This document shows, in pieces, positions 16,647 through 25,903 of a stretch of 64,000 bases of DNA. How positions within the stretch are numbered: the first letter of the stretch is position 1; each line of letters opens with the position of its first letter. A program made the position numbers and the translations under genes. A model generated the notes under the pieces. That model was not told the DNA's origin. It ran no database searches and was given only the letters and a program-made list of their open reading frames with translations. The stretch comes from Actinomycetota bacterium (GTDB lineage: Bacteria; Actinomycetota; Actinomycetes; Actinomycetales; Microbacteriaceae): the NCBI GenBank assembly GCA_020160915.1, contig JAIUPK010000001.1:1-64000 (forward strand), given 5' to 3'.

Positions 16647-17315
16647 CCGCTGCGCGTGGCGCACCGATCCCAGCGCGATGAGACCCTGCCCCGTGATGTA
16701 CGCGAGCATGATGAGGAAGTCCGCCTGCCACAGGCTGAAGCCCGGCCAGAACATCTTGAAGCCCAGAAGTGTGTCGGAAACGAAGAACACCAGCGCCCCG
16801 ACTGCGACAATTCGGTTGGCGCCCAGCGCGGTCGCCGCACTCACTGCCAACACCGCACCGTAGATTGCAACCGGAACCACGAGTGCTCCCGCGTAGGGCG
16901 TGAGGGCAATCAGCAGCACGACCCACCACGGCACGTACACCAGTGCGATCAGCGGCACCCGACGCACACGCAGCGAACGGGTGAACTGAGCAATGTAAGC
17001 GAGGTGGGCGAGCAGGAAGAAGCCGAGCCCGATCAGGAATCCGAGATCGCCGGGCGCCGAGAGAAGCACGTCGCCAAGCCACGACAGCACGATCGCGGCC
17101 GAACCGACCAGAGCGAGCTCGGAGCGCCGCCGGGGCAGCGCGATCAGGAATCCGACCAGAAGCGCGGGCATCAGGAAGTACTTCGTCGGGCTCGACAGCG
17201 GCTCCACGCCGAGGAACAGGGCCGCGAGGTGGACGACCCCGACCACCAGGAAGGGAACGAAAGCCCAGAGTCGTCTCACTCGCTCAGCGTACGCGGACTC
17301 AGACTCGCTGCCCAT
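16620..17315 (-). CDS. lysoplasmalogenase / YhhN family membrane protein
   Basis: This encodes 231 residues with about eight membrane helices. YhhN signatures are SPTKYFLMPALL, SWLGDVLL and FFVSDTLLGF, whose conserved Asp residues are thought to form the hydrolytic centre cleaving lysoplasmalogen vinyl-ether lipids. The start ATG at 17315 shares a base with the stop of the VanZ gene (TGATG), indicating coupled translation. It overlaps the MarP-like gene tail to tail. Confidence 0.85.
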   Translation of the reverse strand: MGSESESAYAERVRRLWAFVPFLVVGVVHLAALFLGVEPLSSPTKYFLMPALLVGFLIALPRRRSELALVGSAAIVLSWLGDVLLSAPGDLGFLIGLGFFLLAHLAYIAQFTRSLRVRRVPLIALVYVPWWVVLLIALTPYAGALVVPVAIYGAVLAVSAATALGANRIVAVGALVFFVSDTLLGFKMFWPGFSLWQADFLIMLAYITGQGLIALGSVRHAQRSVGDAVPA

Positions 17316-17767
17316 CAGACCGCGCTCGGTGTGGAAAGTCGGGCCTCACGGCGAATCCGACGCGCCTTGCCGGCCGTCAGCACCAGCGCAAGCAGCGTTC
17401 CGATCACCGCACCCAAGGAGTTGGCCACCACATCCCGCGGATCGGAGACGCGGCCCGCGATCGACTGCTGGGCGAGTTCGATCCCCACCGTCATCACCAC
17501 CCCGAGGAGGATCGACAGCCACCATCGTGAGCGCCCGAGCAGGAGCACGAAGAACAGCCCCAGCGGCACGAACATGGCCACGTTGGCGAGAAACTCGAGA
17601 CGCGAGAACGTGAACCAGTCGGCCCCCGGTATCCGGTCGAGCAGGGCGGCGAGGCGCCAGAGCAGCGACCCCTGTTCGATCGTCAACTGGGGCGACAGCG
17701 TGACCCACCCGACGAGCGCCAGGTAGGCGAACGTCAGCACGGTCAGGATCGGGTGCCTCAGGAACAT
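17315..17767 (-). CDS. VanZ-family membrane protein
   Basis: This encodes 150 residues with four hydrophobic segments. The VanZ-like core includes DWFTFSRLEFLANVAMFVPLG and a following IELAQ...RVSDPRDVVANSLGA, with the family's conserved Glu and Asp. VanZ relatives are associated with teicoplanin tolerance and phage or envelope functions; the exact role is unknown. It is the first gene of a two-gene unit with the YhhN gene. Confidence 0.82.
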   Translation of the reverse strand: MFLRHPILTVLTFAYLALVGWVTLSPQLTIEQGSLLWRLAALLDRIPGADWFTFSRLEFLANVAMFVPLGLFFVLLLGRSRWWLSILLGVVMTVGIELAQQSIAGRVSDPRDVVANSLGAVIGTLLALVLTAGKARRIRREARLSTPSAV

Positions 17768-17811
17768 TCACCCATCGTGCCCGATGAACTCGTGCGAACC
17801 CTGCACACCGC

Positions 17812-18612
17812 CTATGCGGCGACCATCTGGGTGACGAACCGGGCGATCATCATCCAGAGTCCGGTGCACGCCACCAGAAGCGCGCCGACCACCCAGGCGG
17901 TGCGAATGGCCAAGGCGGAGCGCACCTCCGCACGAACCAGCGTGAACTGCCGATTCAGTCGCTGGGTGTCGAGAGTGACTTCGGATGCCTCGGGCCAGGT
18001 CGTCTCCAGATCGGCGAGATCGGAGATGCGAGCAACCTGTTCTCCGCCGAGCTGGCTCGGGGCGCGGGTGAGCATGCGCTCGAGCCCGGATGACTCACCG
18101 ATCAGTACCCCGCTGGGCTCCCGTCGCACGGTCAGACGCCGCGGAGCCACGACCACGAGCAGGGGCTGCACCAGCACGGTCTCGCCTGCGGCAGTTGTCA
18201 GCGCCTGGGCGGCCGCAACGGCCTGACGAACGCAGACCTCGATGTCGTCGTGAGGCTCACCGCCGGCGAGCACGATGTCGCCATCGACGACGACCTCGAC
18301 GTCTCCGTGGTTGGCCGTTCGAACGGCGAAGATCCCGGAGGGACCCATCACCAGATGTTCGAGGGTGCTTTCGCCCCCGAGCGGCAGGTCGTGCAGCACG
18401 TCCCACCGCTGGCCGAGGCCGTCGAGGATGTCGCCCACCACGAGTTCGCCGAGGGCGATTCGGTAGGCGCGTCGACTCGTCGAATCCAACGGACTGACCC
18501 CGGCGATGCGGGCAAGCGTGCCGCGCTCGCGATTCACCGATGGCGAGTGCACGACGTCACTCATCGCGGTCTGGCCGGCGACCCGCTCACGGAGTCTGCG
18601 ACCCTGCGCCAT
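17812..18612 (-). CDS. NERD-domain membrane-anchored protein, copy 2
   Basis: This encodes 266 residues. The ATG at 18612 is chosen because CAGGGGAGACC lies just upstream; the open frame extends 28 codons further without a ribosome site. The NERD-like region (about 35-150) contains LEHLVMGPSGIFAVRTANH, matching the same place in the copy at 14237-15076. A C-terminal membrane helix (about 238-260) gives the same tail-anchored layout. Sequence identity between copies is low, so this is an old duplication. It is separated from helD by 238 bp that include inverted repeats. Confidence 0.75.
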   Translation of the reverse strand: MAQGRRLRERVAGQTAMSDVVHSPSVNRERGTLARIAGVSPLDSTSRRAYRIALGELVVGDILDGLGQRWDVLHDLPLGGESTLEHLVMGPSGIFAVRTANHGDVEVVVDGDIVLAGGEPHDDIEVCVRQAVAAAQALTTAAGETVLVQPLLVVVAPRRLTVRREPSGVLIGESSGLERMLTRAPSQLGGEQVARISDLADLETTWPEASEVTLDTQRLNRQFTLVRAEVRSALAIRTAWVVGALLVACTGLWMMIARFVTQMVAA

Positions 18613-18665
18613 CCTGGTCTCCCCTGATCGTGTCGGGGAACTCACACGGCCCGTAAGACGACGTT

Positions 18666-18818
18666 GGGCCGGAGGCTCCCCCGCCTCCGGCCCCACTCGC
18701 TGCGACGAATCGCACCCGATCGAACCTTCTTCCCCCGAAGAGCGGGTTCGTAGTTACAGTGTGGCCATCCTGTGAATGTGCTGCAAACCCCCACTTGGGG
18801 GCATCCCCGAAATGGGGG
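18666..18818 (-). promoter_or_regulatory. inverted-repeat cluster between helD and NERD copy 2
   Basis: An 11-bp perfect hairpin at 18666-18693 (6-nt loop) lies 54 bp upstream of the NERD start. Two further palindromes, CCCCACTTGGGG (18789-18800) and CCCC-GAAAT-GGGG (18805-18817), lie close to the helD stop. They could be the helD terminator and an operator for the NERD gene; there is no clear U-run. CCCCAC...GGGG also occurs upstream of NERD copy 1 (15133-15145). Confidence 0.4.
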
Positions 18819-18850
18819 ACGTGTGGCTGCCGGGGCGCCTGTGACTGGTG

Positions 18851-21079
18851 TTACTCGATTCCCGCTGGCAGAGTGCCCGATGTGACGAGGGTGAGGCGCT
18901 GAGTCGGACGTGTCATCGCGACGTACAACGCCGCCGCCCCGCGCGGAATCTCGTCGACAATCGCCTGCGGTTCGACCACGATCACGGCGTCGAACTCGAG
19001 GCCCTTGGCCTCCTGCGGGCTCAGCACCGCGATCGCCCTCGACAGCCCGGCCGCGCCGCGTCCCACGTGCGATCCGAACCGCTCGACGAGAGTGGGGTGG
19101 ATGCCCGGCAGCAGGCTCTCGCTGGCGATCACCGCGACTGTGCCGGGGGCATCCGCCTCACGCTCGGCGGCGACGGCATCGGCGACGGCGGCAGCGAGCT
19201 GGGTCGCGCGCACGATCTCGACCGGCCACTCGCTCGCGCGTACCGCGCGAGACCGGGTGATGGTCACGCCGTGCGCGATCGCCATCGACTCGGCGACCTC
19301 GCTGATCTGGGCGGGGGTGCGGTAGTTGACGGTCAGTTCCTCGAGACGCCAGTTGTCGCCGACGTGGGGACGCAGGGCACCCTCCCAGCTGGTGGTGCCG
19401 GCGGCCGCGCTCGCCTGGGCGACATCGCCCACGATGGTGAACGACTTGAGCGGGTTTCGCCGCATGAGCAGCCGCCACTGCATCGGGGAGAGTTCCTGCG
19501 CCTCGTCGACCACGACGTGCCCGTAGGCCCACTCGCGATCGGCGGCCGCGATCTCGGCCGTCGTGCCCCGCTCCACAGCCGCCTCGAAGCCCTCGGCGAG
19601 GGTCGCGGCATCCACGAGGCCTTCGACACCCATGTTGCGGATCGCCTGCTCGGCGTTCTCGATGTCGCGCTTGCGCTGCTGCTTGCGCTCACTCTTGTGC
19701 GCGTCGGCGAGGTCGTCGGACTCCCCGAGCAGCTCGGCTGCCTCGTCGAGCAGGGCCACATCGCTCACGGTGAAGTCCGCATCGCGGCCGCGCAGAAGCA
19801 GGGCTCGCTGCTCGGCCGTCCACCGCGGGGTGAGCGACGCCAGCCACTGCGGCCTGGCGTAGAGGTCCTGCAGGAGCTTCTGCGGCGTGAGGGGCAGCCA
19901 CGCGGTGTTGAGGGCGACCTTGACGTCGTGCGACGTGCGCAGGTCTTCCCGCAGCCAGGCCTGGTCGCTGTCCTCGATGGTGTTGCCGTGCGACCGCAGC
20001 TGGTCGGCGAGCAGGCGAGACAGAGCGGAGATCGCGGCCTTGTTGAACGTCACGCGGGCGACGTTGTGCGGCTTCTTCGTCTCCCACGCCCGCTGCATCG
20101 CCGCATGGATGAGCTGCGGCGGCACGGTGAGCAGCTCACCGTTGATGTCGAGCACCTGCGGCTCGGTGGGCACCACCTGCCGCGAGCGCACCGCACGACC
20201 GAGCAGTTGCGCCATCTCGAGTGACCCCTTGAGGGCAGCGACCTCGGGCGCGTCCTCCGCCGACACATCCATTCCCGGGAACAACTGGCCCACGCTCGCG
20301 AGCACCACCCCGGTCTCGCCCAGCGACGGAAGCACCGCCTCGATGTACTGCAGGAACGATCGCGACGGACCCACGATGAGAACACCGGATGCCGCGAGCC
20401 GGTCCCGGTGGGAATACAGCAGGTACGCCGCCCGATGCAGCGCCACCGCCGTCTTGCCCGTGCCCGGACCGCCCTGCACCACGAGCGTGCCACCCAGCTC
20501 GGAGCGGATGATCGCATCCTGTTCGGCCTGGATGGTCGCGACAATGTCCGACATCCGTCCGGTGCGCTGCGCCGTCAGGGTCGCCATGAGGGCGGCCTCG
20601 CCCTGGAGGCCCGAGACATCTCCGTCGAGCAGGTCGGGATCGAAGATCTCGTCGTCGATTCGAACGATCTCGCGACCCTGGCTCTGCAGGTGTCTGCGCG
20701 CCCGGGCGCCGAGCGGTGTTGCCGCAGTCGCCTGGTAGAAGGCACGCGCCTGCGGAACCCGCCAGTCGAGCAGCAGCGGCTTCTGCTCCTCGTCGCGCAG
20801 TCCGATCCGACCGATGTAGTGGAGCACCGGCTCGGCACCGTCCGACTTCATCTCCAGTCGGCCGAACGCGAGACGTTCGTCGATCTGGCGCAGCTGCAGC
20901 ACCCGGTCCTCGTAGATGCGCGCGAAGGCATCCCGCTCTGACCGATTCTGATGCGTGCCCCCGGGGTTGGAGCGGCGCACGAGCTCGAGCTGTTGCTGCG
21001 CTTCCTCGCGCAGCGCGTCGAGCCGCGCGTACAGGGTGTCGACGTATGCGCGCTCCGTGTCCAACTCGCCTGACGGCAT
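18851..21079 (-). CDS. helD: HelD-type RNA polymerase recycling ATPase (UvrD/PcrA-like)
   Basis: This encodes 742 residues, the size of actinobacterial HelD. A long N-terminal helical hairpin (about 5-70) would reach into the RNA polymerase channel. An SF1 motor follows with Walker A GGPGTGKT (203-210) and Walker B VVDEAQELSP, and C-terminal motif regions ending in YVAMTRPTQRLTLV. HelD proteins dislodge RNA polymerase from DNA and stalled complexes; some (HelR) give rifamycin tolerance, and the sequence alone does not decide between these. The start at 21079 has GAGGGG upstream; the longer open frame is not conserved-looking. Confidence 0.85.
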   Translation of the reverse strand: MPSGELDTERAYVDTLYARLDALREEAQQQLELVRRSNPGGTHQNRSERDAFARIYEDRVLQLRQIDERLAFGRLEMKSDGAEPVLHYIGRIGLRDEEQKPLLLDWRVPQARAFYQATAATPLGARARRHLQSQGREIVRIDDEIFDPDLLDGDVSGLQGEAALMATLTAQRTGRMSDIVATIQAEQDAIIRSELGGTLVVQGGPGTGKTAVALHRAAYLLYSHRDRLAASGVLIVGPSRSFLQYIEAVLPSLGETGVVLASVGQLFPGMDVSAEDAPEVAALKGSLEMAQLLGRAVRSRQVVPTEPQVLDINGELLTVPPQLIHAAMQRAWETKKPHNVARVTFNKAAISALSRLLADQLRSHGNTIEDSDQAWLREDLRTSHDVKVALNTAWLPLTPQKLLQDLYARPQWLASLTPRWTAEQRALLLRGRDADFTVSDVALLDEAAELLGESDDLADAHKSERKQQRKRDIENAEQAIRNMGVEGLVDAATLAEGFEAAVERGTTAEIAAADREWAYGHVVVDEAQELSPMQWRLLMRRNPLKSFTIVGDVAQASAAAGTTSWEGALRPHVGDNWRLEELTVNYRTPAQISEVAESMAIAHGVTITRSRAVRASEWPVEIVRATQLAAAVADAVAAEREADAPGTVAVIASESLLPGIHPTLVERFGSHVGRGAAGLSRAIAVLSPQEAKGLEFDAVIVVEPQAIVDEIPRGAAALYVAMTRPTQRLTLVTSGTLPAGIE

Positions 21080-21254
21080 CCCAGTCACCCCTCGAAATCC
21101 GGCCTTCCAGTCTACGCGGATGCGAAAGACCTCTTGCGCGGGCGTTGAGGCGGTGACAGTCTGGAGGCAGTACAACTCATCGCCCAGTCGAGTCGCAGGC
21201 ATTGCCGCACCGCTGGGCGATGAGTCTTTTCCCACCCGTCGATACCATGGGCGC

Positions 21255-22331
21255 ATGGCTCGATCGGTCGACTACACCGCGCTCACGGCACCAGTCACCT
21301 CGGAGCAGGTGCGCACCTTCCGACAGCAGGCTCTGCGTGACCCCGCCTATTCGAGCCAGTTCGGCGTCGCGCAGGTCGTGGTGCTGGTTTTCGTGTTCGT
21401 CGTGATCGGCTTCCTCTTCCTCGGCTTCGCCGGGGTGATCGTGAGCATGGTGGCATCGAGCGCTGCGCAGGGGCTGACGATCACCACTGCGGTGTCTCTA
21501 CTCTTTCCGCTGCTGTTCGTCGCCGCCTTCGCGATCATCGTCGTCATCGCGGTGCGCGGCGCGCTCGGTGGTGGCGGTCGATGGGAACGGTGGTACCGGC
21601 TCACCACCTTCGCGGCAGCCAACGGGCTGATCTTCTCCCCGGTCGACGCCGACCCGACATACCCGGGCGCGATCTTCATCTCGGGACGCAGCCGGGTCGC
21701 GCTCGATCACCTGCGCACCCCCGCCGGTCGGTTCTTCGACTACGGCAACTACCGCTATGTCACCGGCAGCGGCAAGAACTCGACGACCCACAACTGGGGC
21801 TTCGTGGCGCTGAGCCTCGACCGCGCTCTGCCACACATGGTGCTCGACTCCCGGTCCAACAACGGACTCTTCGGCGGCACCAACCTGCCGACGGTCTTCT
21901 CGAAAGACCAGGTGCTGTCACTCGAGGGCGACTTCGACACCCACTTCACCCTGTACTGCCCCCGGGAGTACGAGCGGGATGCCCTGTACGTGTTCACCCC
22001 CGATCTCATGGCTCTACTCATCGACGAGGCGGCGCCATTCGATGTCGAGATCGTCGACAGTTGGATGTTCGTCTACTCCGCCACCGTGTTCGACCTGCGC
22101 AATCCCGCAGCGCACCAGCGCATCCTGCGGATCGTGGACACGGTCGGACTGAAGACGCTCTCGCGCACCGACCTGTACGCCGATGAGCGCGTGGGCAGTC
22201 CAGCGGCGAACATCGTGGCCCCGGAGGGACGCCGACTCCGACGCGGAGTGTCGGTGGTTGCCGTGATCACCGTGATCGTGTTCGGGGCCATCTGGGCCTG
22301 GTCATTCCTCGCCGACGCGCTGGGGATCTGA
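21255..22331 (+). CDS. hypothetical membrane protein with large soluble domain
   Basis: This encodes 358 residues. Two hydrophobic segments near the N-terminus (about 38-60 and 72-96) and one at the C-terminus (about 335-355) bracket a soluble region of some 230 residues. That region has WYRLTTFAAANGL, a Gly-rich FDYGNYRY...GSGKNST stretch and DRALPHMVLDS. The arrangement is similar to uncharacterised actinobacterial membrane proteins. It is divergent from helD; the start is the ATG at 21255. I do not recognise a family with known function. Confidence 0.75.
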   Translation: MARSVDYTALTAPVTSEQVRTFRQQALRDPAYSSQFGVAQVVVLVFVFVVIGFLFLGFAGVIVSMVASSAAQGLTITTAVSLLFPLLFVAAFAIIVVIAVRGALGGGGRWERWYRLTTFAAANGLIFSPVDADPTYPGAIFISGRSRVALDHLRTPAGRFFDYGNYRYVTGSGKNSTTHNWGFVALSLDRALPHMVLDSRSNNGLFGGTNLPTVFSKDQVLSLEGDFDTHFTLYCPREYERDALYVFTPDLMALLIDEAAPFDVEIVDSWMFVYSATVFDLRNPAAHQRILRIVDTVGLKTLSRTDLYADERVGSPAANIVAPEGRRLRRGVSVVAVITVIVFGAIWAWSFLADALGI

Positions 22332-22385
22332 CCGGTCCCCGGAGAGTCGGCGGGTCGTTACGACGCACGCAACCCGACGAGCTGA

Positions 22386-23615
22386 TCAGACCGTCGCGGT
22401 TCCGAGGCCCGTGAGGTTCTTGCGACTCTCCACAATCGAGGCGAGCAGCGCCGTCTCGTCGGCTTCGGCCGCGGTGCGGTGACGTCCGGTGATGATGCGC
22501 TGGCGGGCGAAGGCGAGCCTCGTCGCATCCCGGATGTACTTCTTCATCTCAGCGCCCTTACCGTTGCGATTCGCCCACGCGATCGCCTGGCGACGCCCTG
22601 GACGGGTCGCCAGCGCCGGCAGTTCTTCCGCGCTGAACCACCCGACCGCCGCGTACTCGGCGAGTCGGTCGTGCGTGAGCTTGGCCTCCTGCCGTCGCAG
22701 GTAGAGAACGAGGAACACCGCCCCGAGGAAGAGCGGGAACTGCACGATCGCGTAGTACGCGAAGAAGTCGGAGACGAAGAACAGGGCACCGTTCCAGAGT
22801 GCGTGCAGGAAGATCGCCGGAATGAGCCCGAGCAGGAAGAACCCGATGGCACCGAATGCGCCAGTGCGACGGGCGGCGAACCCGAGCGCGAGGCCGGTGC
22901 AGGCGGTGAACATGACGTGTGCGAACGGCGACATGATGCCGCGGATGAGGAAGATCTCGAGCGGGGCACCCTGCGGGTTGAGCAGCTCCGAACCGAAGTA
23001 GAGGATGTTCTCGGTGAACGCGAACCCGCCCGCGACCCAGGCCGCGTAGACCAGTCCATCGACGGGACCATCGAAGTGCCTGCGCGCGGCCCAGAACAGG
23101 ATCAGGACGCCGAGACCCTTGGCGGTCTCCTCCACGATCGGAGCCTGAATGGCCGCCGCGAAGAAGTCATAACCGGGGCCGGGGCCACCCATGCTGTTGA
23201 TCACGTTGTCGATCTCGGCACCCACGAGAAGGGCGATCAGCACGGCGACGCCGGCACCCCAGAGAAAGGCGAACACGACTGCTGCCCTCGGTTCGGGCTC
23301 CCACCGGTCGATCCAGCGCACCCCGAAGAAGACGATGGCCAGCGGCACCAGTGCCATGACACCGCCGAGTGCGAACCCACTGACCCCGAGCCCGCTGATG
23401 AGGTAGACCGTCACGAACAGGGCGATCACGGCGAGCACGATGATGCCGATGATCGCCAGCGCCACCACCGCCGAACTGCGCTGCACAGGAGCGGCGAGCC
23501 CGGCCGGTGCTGTGACAGCAGACTGGGCGACAGCGGCGGGCGCTGTTGCCGGTGCCGCGCCGGTGATTCCCGCTGACGCGGTGTGGTCGGGCGTGGCCGC
23601 AGTGGGGTTTGTCAT
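22386..23615 (-). CDS. PrsW-family intramembrane metalloprotease
   Basis: This encodes 409 residues from the ATG at 23615 (a GTG two codons earlier is also open). About eight membrane helices carry the PrsW/CPBP-type motifs: VEETAKG (EExxK), FAFTENILYFG, a His in FAHVMFTA and FLHALWNG (HxxxN). The His and Glu residues would bind the catalytic zinc. Bacillus PrsW cleaves an anti-sigma factor; no anti-sigma gene is adjacent here. A soluble C-terminal tail of about 110 residues follows the last helix. Confidence 0.88.
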   Translation of the reverse strand: MTNPTAATPDHTASAGITGAAPATAPAAVAQSAVTAPAGLAAPVQRSSAVVALAIIGIIVLAVIALFVTVYLISGLGVSGFALGGVMALVPLAIVFFGVRWIDRWEPEPRAAVVFAFLWGAGVAVLIALLVGAEIDNVINSMGGPGPGYDFFAAAIQAPIVEETAKGLGVLILFWAARRHFDGPVDGLVYAAWVAGGFAFTENILYFGSELLNPQGAPLEIFLIRGIMSPFAHVMFTACTGLALGFAARRTGAFGAIGFFLLGLIPAIFLHALWNGALFFVSDFFAYYAIVQFPLFLGAVFLVLYLRRQEAKLTHDRLAEYAAVGWFSAEELPALATRPGRRQAIAWANRNGKGAEMKKYIRDATRLAFARQRIITGRHRTAAEADETALLASIVESRKNLTGLGTATV

Positions 23616-23654
23616 GCCCACGACACTAGCGGCTGCGACGGGCCCGATCGGTGA

Positions 23655-24473
23655 TCAACTCTGCTGCTCCCGCAGGATCTGAAGGGCTCTCGTGACACGC
23701 TCGCCCAGCCCGGCGACGGGCTTGCGCGAGGTCTTCTCCGCCTCGATCAACAACTGCTCGGCCTCGCGCCGGTACTGAAGCTGCGTCTCCCGAACCGCCG
23801 CCAGCAGCACGAGGGATGCCCGCGCCCCGAGCACAGCGCACGCCATGCTCACCAGCACGGCGCCGATCGCCGCAACCACCACCCACTCGTGACCGGGATC
23901 CTCGACGGCGGCGACAATGACCAGCACGAGAAGAAGAACCGCCGAGATCACCGGAAGCGTGCGCTGGGGACGGCGGACGACCCATCCTGCTGCAGCACGC
24001 CAGGACACGATCGGCGGGGCGGGGGTGCGCGCCGTCGTCTCGTCGATGACGGTGAGGCGCTCCCGCAGGCCGTCGATCCACTCCTGTTGAACGCGACTGC
24101 CGCGCAGGTCGACGAGCTCGTCGCGCACGGCCCGGTAGCTGTCGGCCGCGGGGCTGGTCGCCGCACTGGTGATCAGGACCCAGCCAGCGACCAGAAGAAC
24201 CACGATCGCCAGCGCCACCACCAAAGCCATGACGGGCTCACCCTCGTCGAACAGGAGGCGCTGCCCATACTCGATCGCGAACCCGAGGGCGACGAGCGAC
24301 AGCGCTGCGAGCGGCACGACCCAGGTGACGGGGTGGAGGCGAACCAGCGTGCGGGTTCCTCGGTTCAGGCGCCGGATGTCGAACCGGGCGGTGCCGAGGT
24401 CGGCCAGTTGGAGGGACAGGGCGACGAGCCACACTGCGAGGGCAACGGTGGCGGGCATCCAGTTCAGTTCCAC
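23655..24473 (-). CDS. hypothetical membrane protein, four helices
   Basis: This encodes 272 residues from a GTG at 24473; the frame stays open upstream but enters the SDR gene in a nonsense arginine-rich frame. Two pairs of hydrophobic helices (about 5-22 with 45-60 and 80-105; 170-190 with 200-220) flank a helical soluble segment. The C-terminus is coiled-coil-like (LQYRREAEQLLIEAEK). No known family is recognised. It lies 39 bp upstream of the PrsW start on the same strand, so the two may be cotranscribed. Confidence 0.6.
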   Translation of the reverse strand: MELNWMPATVALAVWLVALSLQLADLGTARFDIRRLNRGTRTLVRLHPVTWVVPLAALSLVALGFAIEYGQRLLFDEGEPVMALVVALAIVVLLVAGWVLITSAATSPAADSYRAVRDELVDLRGSRVQQEWIDGLRERLTVIDETTARTPAPPIVSWRAAAGWVVRRPQRTLPVISAVLLLVLVIVAAVEDPGHEWVVVAAIGAVLVSMACAVLGARASLVLLAAVRETQLQYRREAEQLLIEAEKTSRKPVAGLGERVTRALQILREQQS

Positions 24474-24511
24474 GCTTGAGACACTACCGGTGCTCGGGTA
24501 CCTCGTCCGGA

Positions 24512-25339
24512 TCAGCGGGTGAGCAGTCCCGCGTCGAGGGTGAACTGGGCGCCGGTGGCGTAGCGCGCCCGATCGCTGGCAAGGTAGAGCACGAGCTCGG
24601 CGACATCCGACGCCTCGATCCACGGCACCCCGGGCAGGAGGTTGCCGGCGCTGCGTTCGGCGATCTCGATCGCCGTCGCCCCCTCGAGCTCGGCGAGACC
24701 GTCGTTCATGGGCGTGTTCACGCCGGTGGGATGGATGCTCACCACACGGATGCCCCACGGCGCGAGTTCGATCGCCCACGCCTTGGTGAGCCCCGTGAGC
24801 CCGTGCTTCGATGCGACGTAGTGCGACAGCCGGTTACCTCCGCGGAGCCCCATCACGCTCGAGTTGTTGATGATGACGCCACTGCGCTGGGCTTTCATGA
24901 CCGGGATGACGCTGCGCGCGACCAGGAACGGACCCTTCAGGTTCACGTCGATCATGGCGTCCCACTCGAGCTCGGTCATCTTGTCGGCGGCGGCGTAGGC
25001 GACGATTCCGGCATTGTTGAAGAGCACATCGATGCGCCCGAACTCGGCGACCGCGGCATCGACGGCCTGCTGGATCGCGGCGGAGTCCCGCACATCCCCA
25101 ACGAAGGCCAGGGCTCGGCGCCCGAGCGCGTGCACCTCGGCGACGAGCGAGTCGAGCTCGGCGCTCGACCCCTGAGCGTAGGCGGGATACTCGATCTTCG
25201 CCGCGACGTCGAACGCCACGATGTCCGCGCCCGACTCCGCGAGCGCGAGCGCGACAGCACGGCCCTGCCCGTGCGCCGCTCCCGTGATGAAGGCGACGCG
25301 CCCGGCGAACGGCCGGTCAGTCTCCCCCGGTGCGCTCAT
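24512..25339 (-). CDS. SDR-family oxidoreductase, mycofactocin-coupled type
   Basis: This encodes 275 residues from the ATG at 25339. The Rossmann motif is TGAAHGQGR, and a characteristic insertion, DVAAKIEYPAYAQGSS, sits where mycofactocin-dependent SDRs carry extra residues holding tightly bound NAD(H). The active site is NNAG, Ser in NNSSVMG and Tyr-x3-Lys (HYVASKHG). The open frame upstream is the overlapping CMD gene in another frame. It overlaps the CMD-like gene by 23 bp. The mycofactocin biosynthesis genes are not in this window. Confidence 0.85.
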   Translation of the reverse strand: MSAPGETDRPFAGRVAFITGAAHGQGRAVALALAESGADIVAFDVAAKIEYPAYAQGSSAELDSLVAEVHALGRRALAFVGDVRDSAAIQQAVDAAVAEFGRIDVLFNNAGIVAYAAADKMTELEWDAMIDVNLKGPFLVARSVIPVMKAQRSGVIINNSSVMGLRGGNRLSHYVASKHGLTGLTKAWAIELAPWGIRVVSIHPTGVNTPMNDGLAELEGATAIEIAERSAGNLLPGVPWIEASDVAELVLYLASDRARYATGAQFTLDAGLLTR

Positions 25340-25868
25340 CCCCCGGCTTCCGGTAGTCGTAGAGCACCTCGTCGAGCGGCACCTTGCCCACCGTGACGAA
25401 CAGGTTGGTGGCCACCATCTGCCCGGCGAAGGCCACGAGAAGCACGCGCAGTTGTGGGTTGAAGGTCGACTCGAGCCGCGCATAGAACTCCGGCTCGATC
25501 GCCGACGGCGTGCGGGCGATCGCACGCCCGAAGTCGATGAGCAGCTGTTCGGCCTCGGTGACGTTGGGGTGGTCAGGGTCCTCGCCGTTGTCGATGAGGA
25601 TCTTGCGGAAGAAGACCGAGCAGACCAGGCAATCGTTCTCGTCGGAGATGGCATAGCTGAACAGCGACACGGCACGCTCGCCGATGAACGGCACCAGGGC
25701 GTCCCGCAGTGTGTACCACTGCATGTAGGCGTCGAAGCTGGGGACGTGGCTGAGCAGGGTCGCCTTCATGTTCGTGATGCGACCGCCGTGCAGTTCGAGC
25801 TGGCGGTCACTGGCCGCCCGGGCCGTCGCATCCAGACTCTCGTACGTCGTGATGGGCAGGAACGTCAT
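25317..25868 (-). CDS. carboxymuconolactone decarboxylase/AhpD-like protein
   Basis: This encodes 183 residues, all-helical. NDCLVCSVFFRK contains the Cys-x2-Cys and downstream basic helix of the AhpD/CMD fold, which often acts as a thiol peroxidase adaptor or decarboxylase. The second half (LRVLLVAFAGQMVATNLF) is the core helix. It overlaps the SDR gene downstream by 23 bp, implying joint expression and perhaps a shared pathway. The substrate is unknown. Confidence 0.72.
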   Translation of the reverse strand: MTFLPITTYESLDATARAASDRQLELHGGRITNMKATLLSHVPSFDAYMQWYTLRDALVPFIGERAVSLFSYAISDENDCLVCSVFFRKILIDNGEDPDHPNVTEAEQLLIDFGRAIARTPSAIEPEFYARLESTFNPQLRVLLVAFAGQMVATNLFVTVGKVPLDEVLYDYRKPGDERTGGD

Positions 25869-25903
25869 GCCAACAGGCTACTGCGCCGCGCGCGCCATAG
25901 GTC

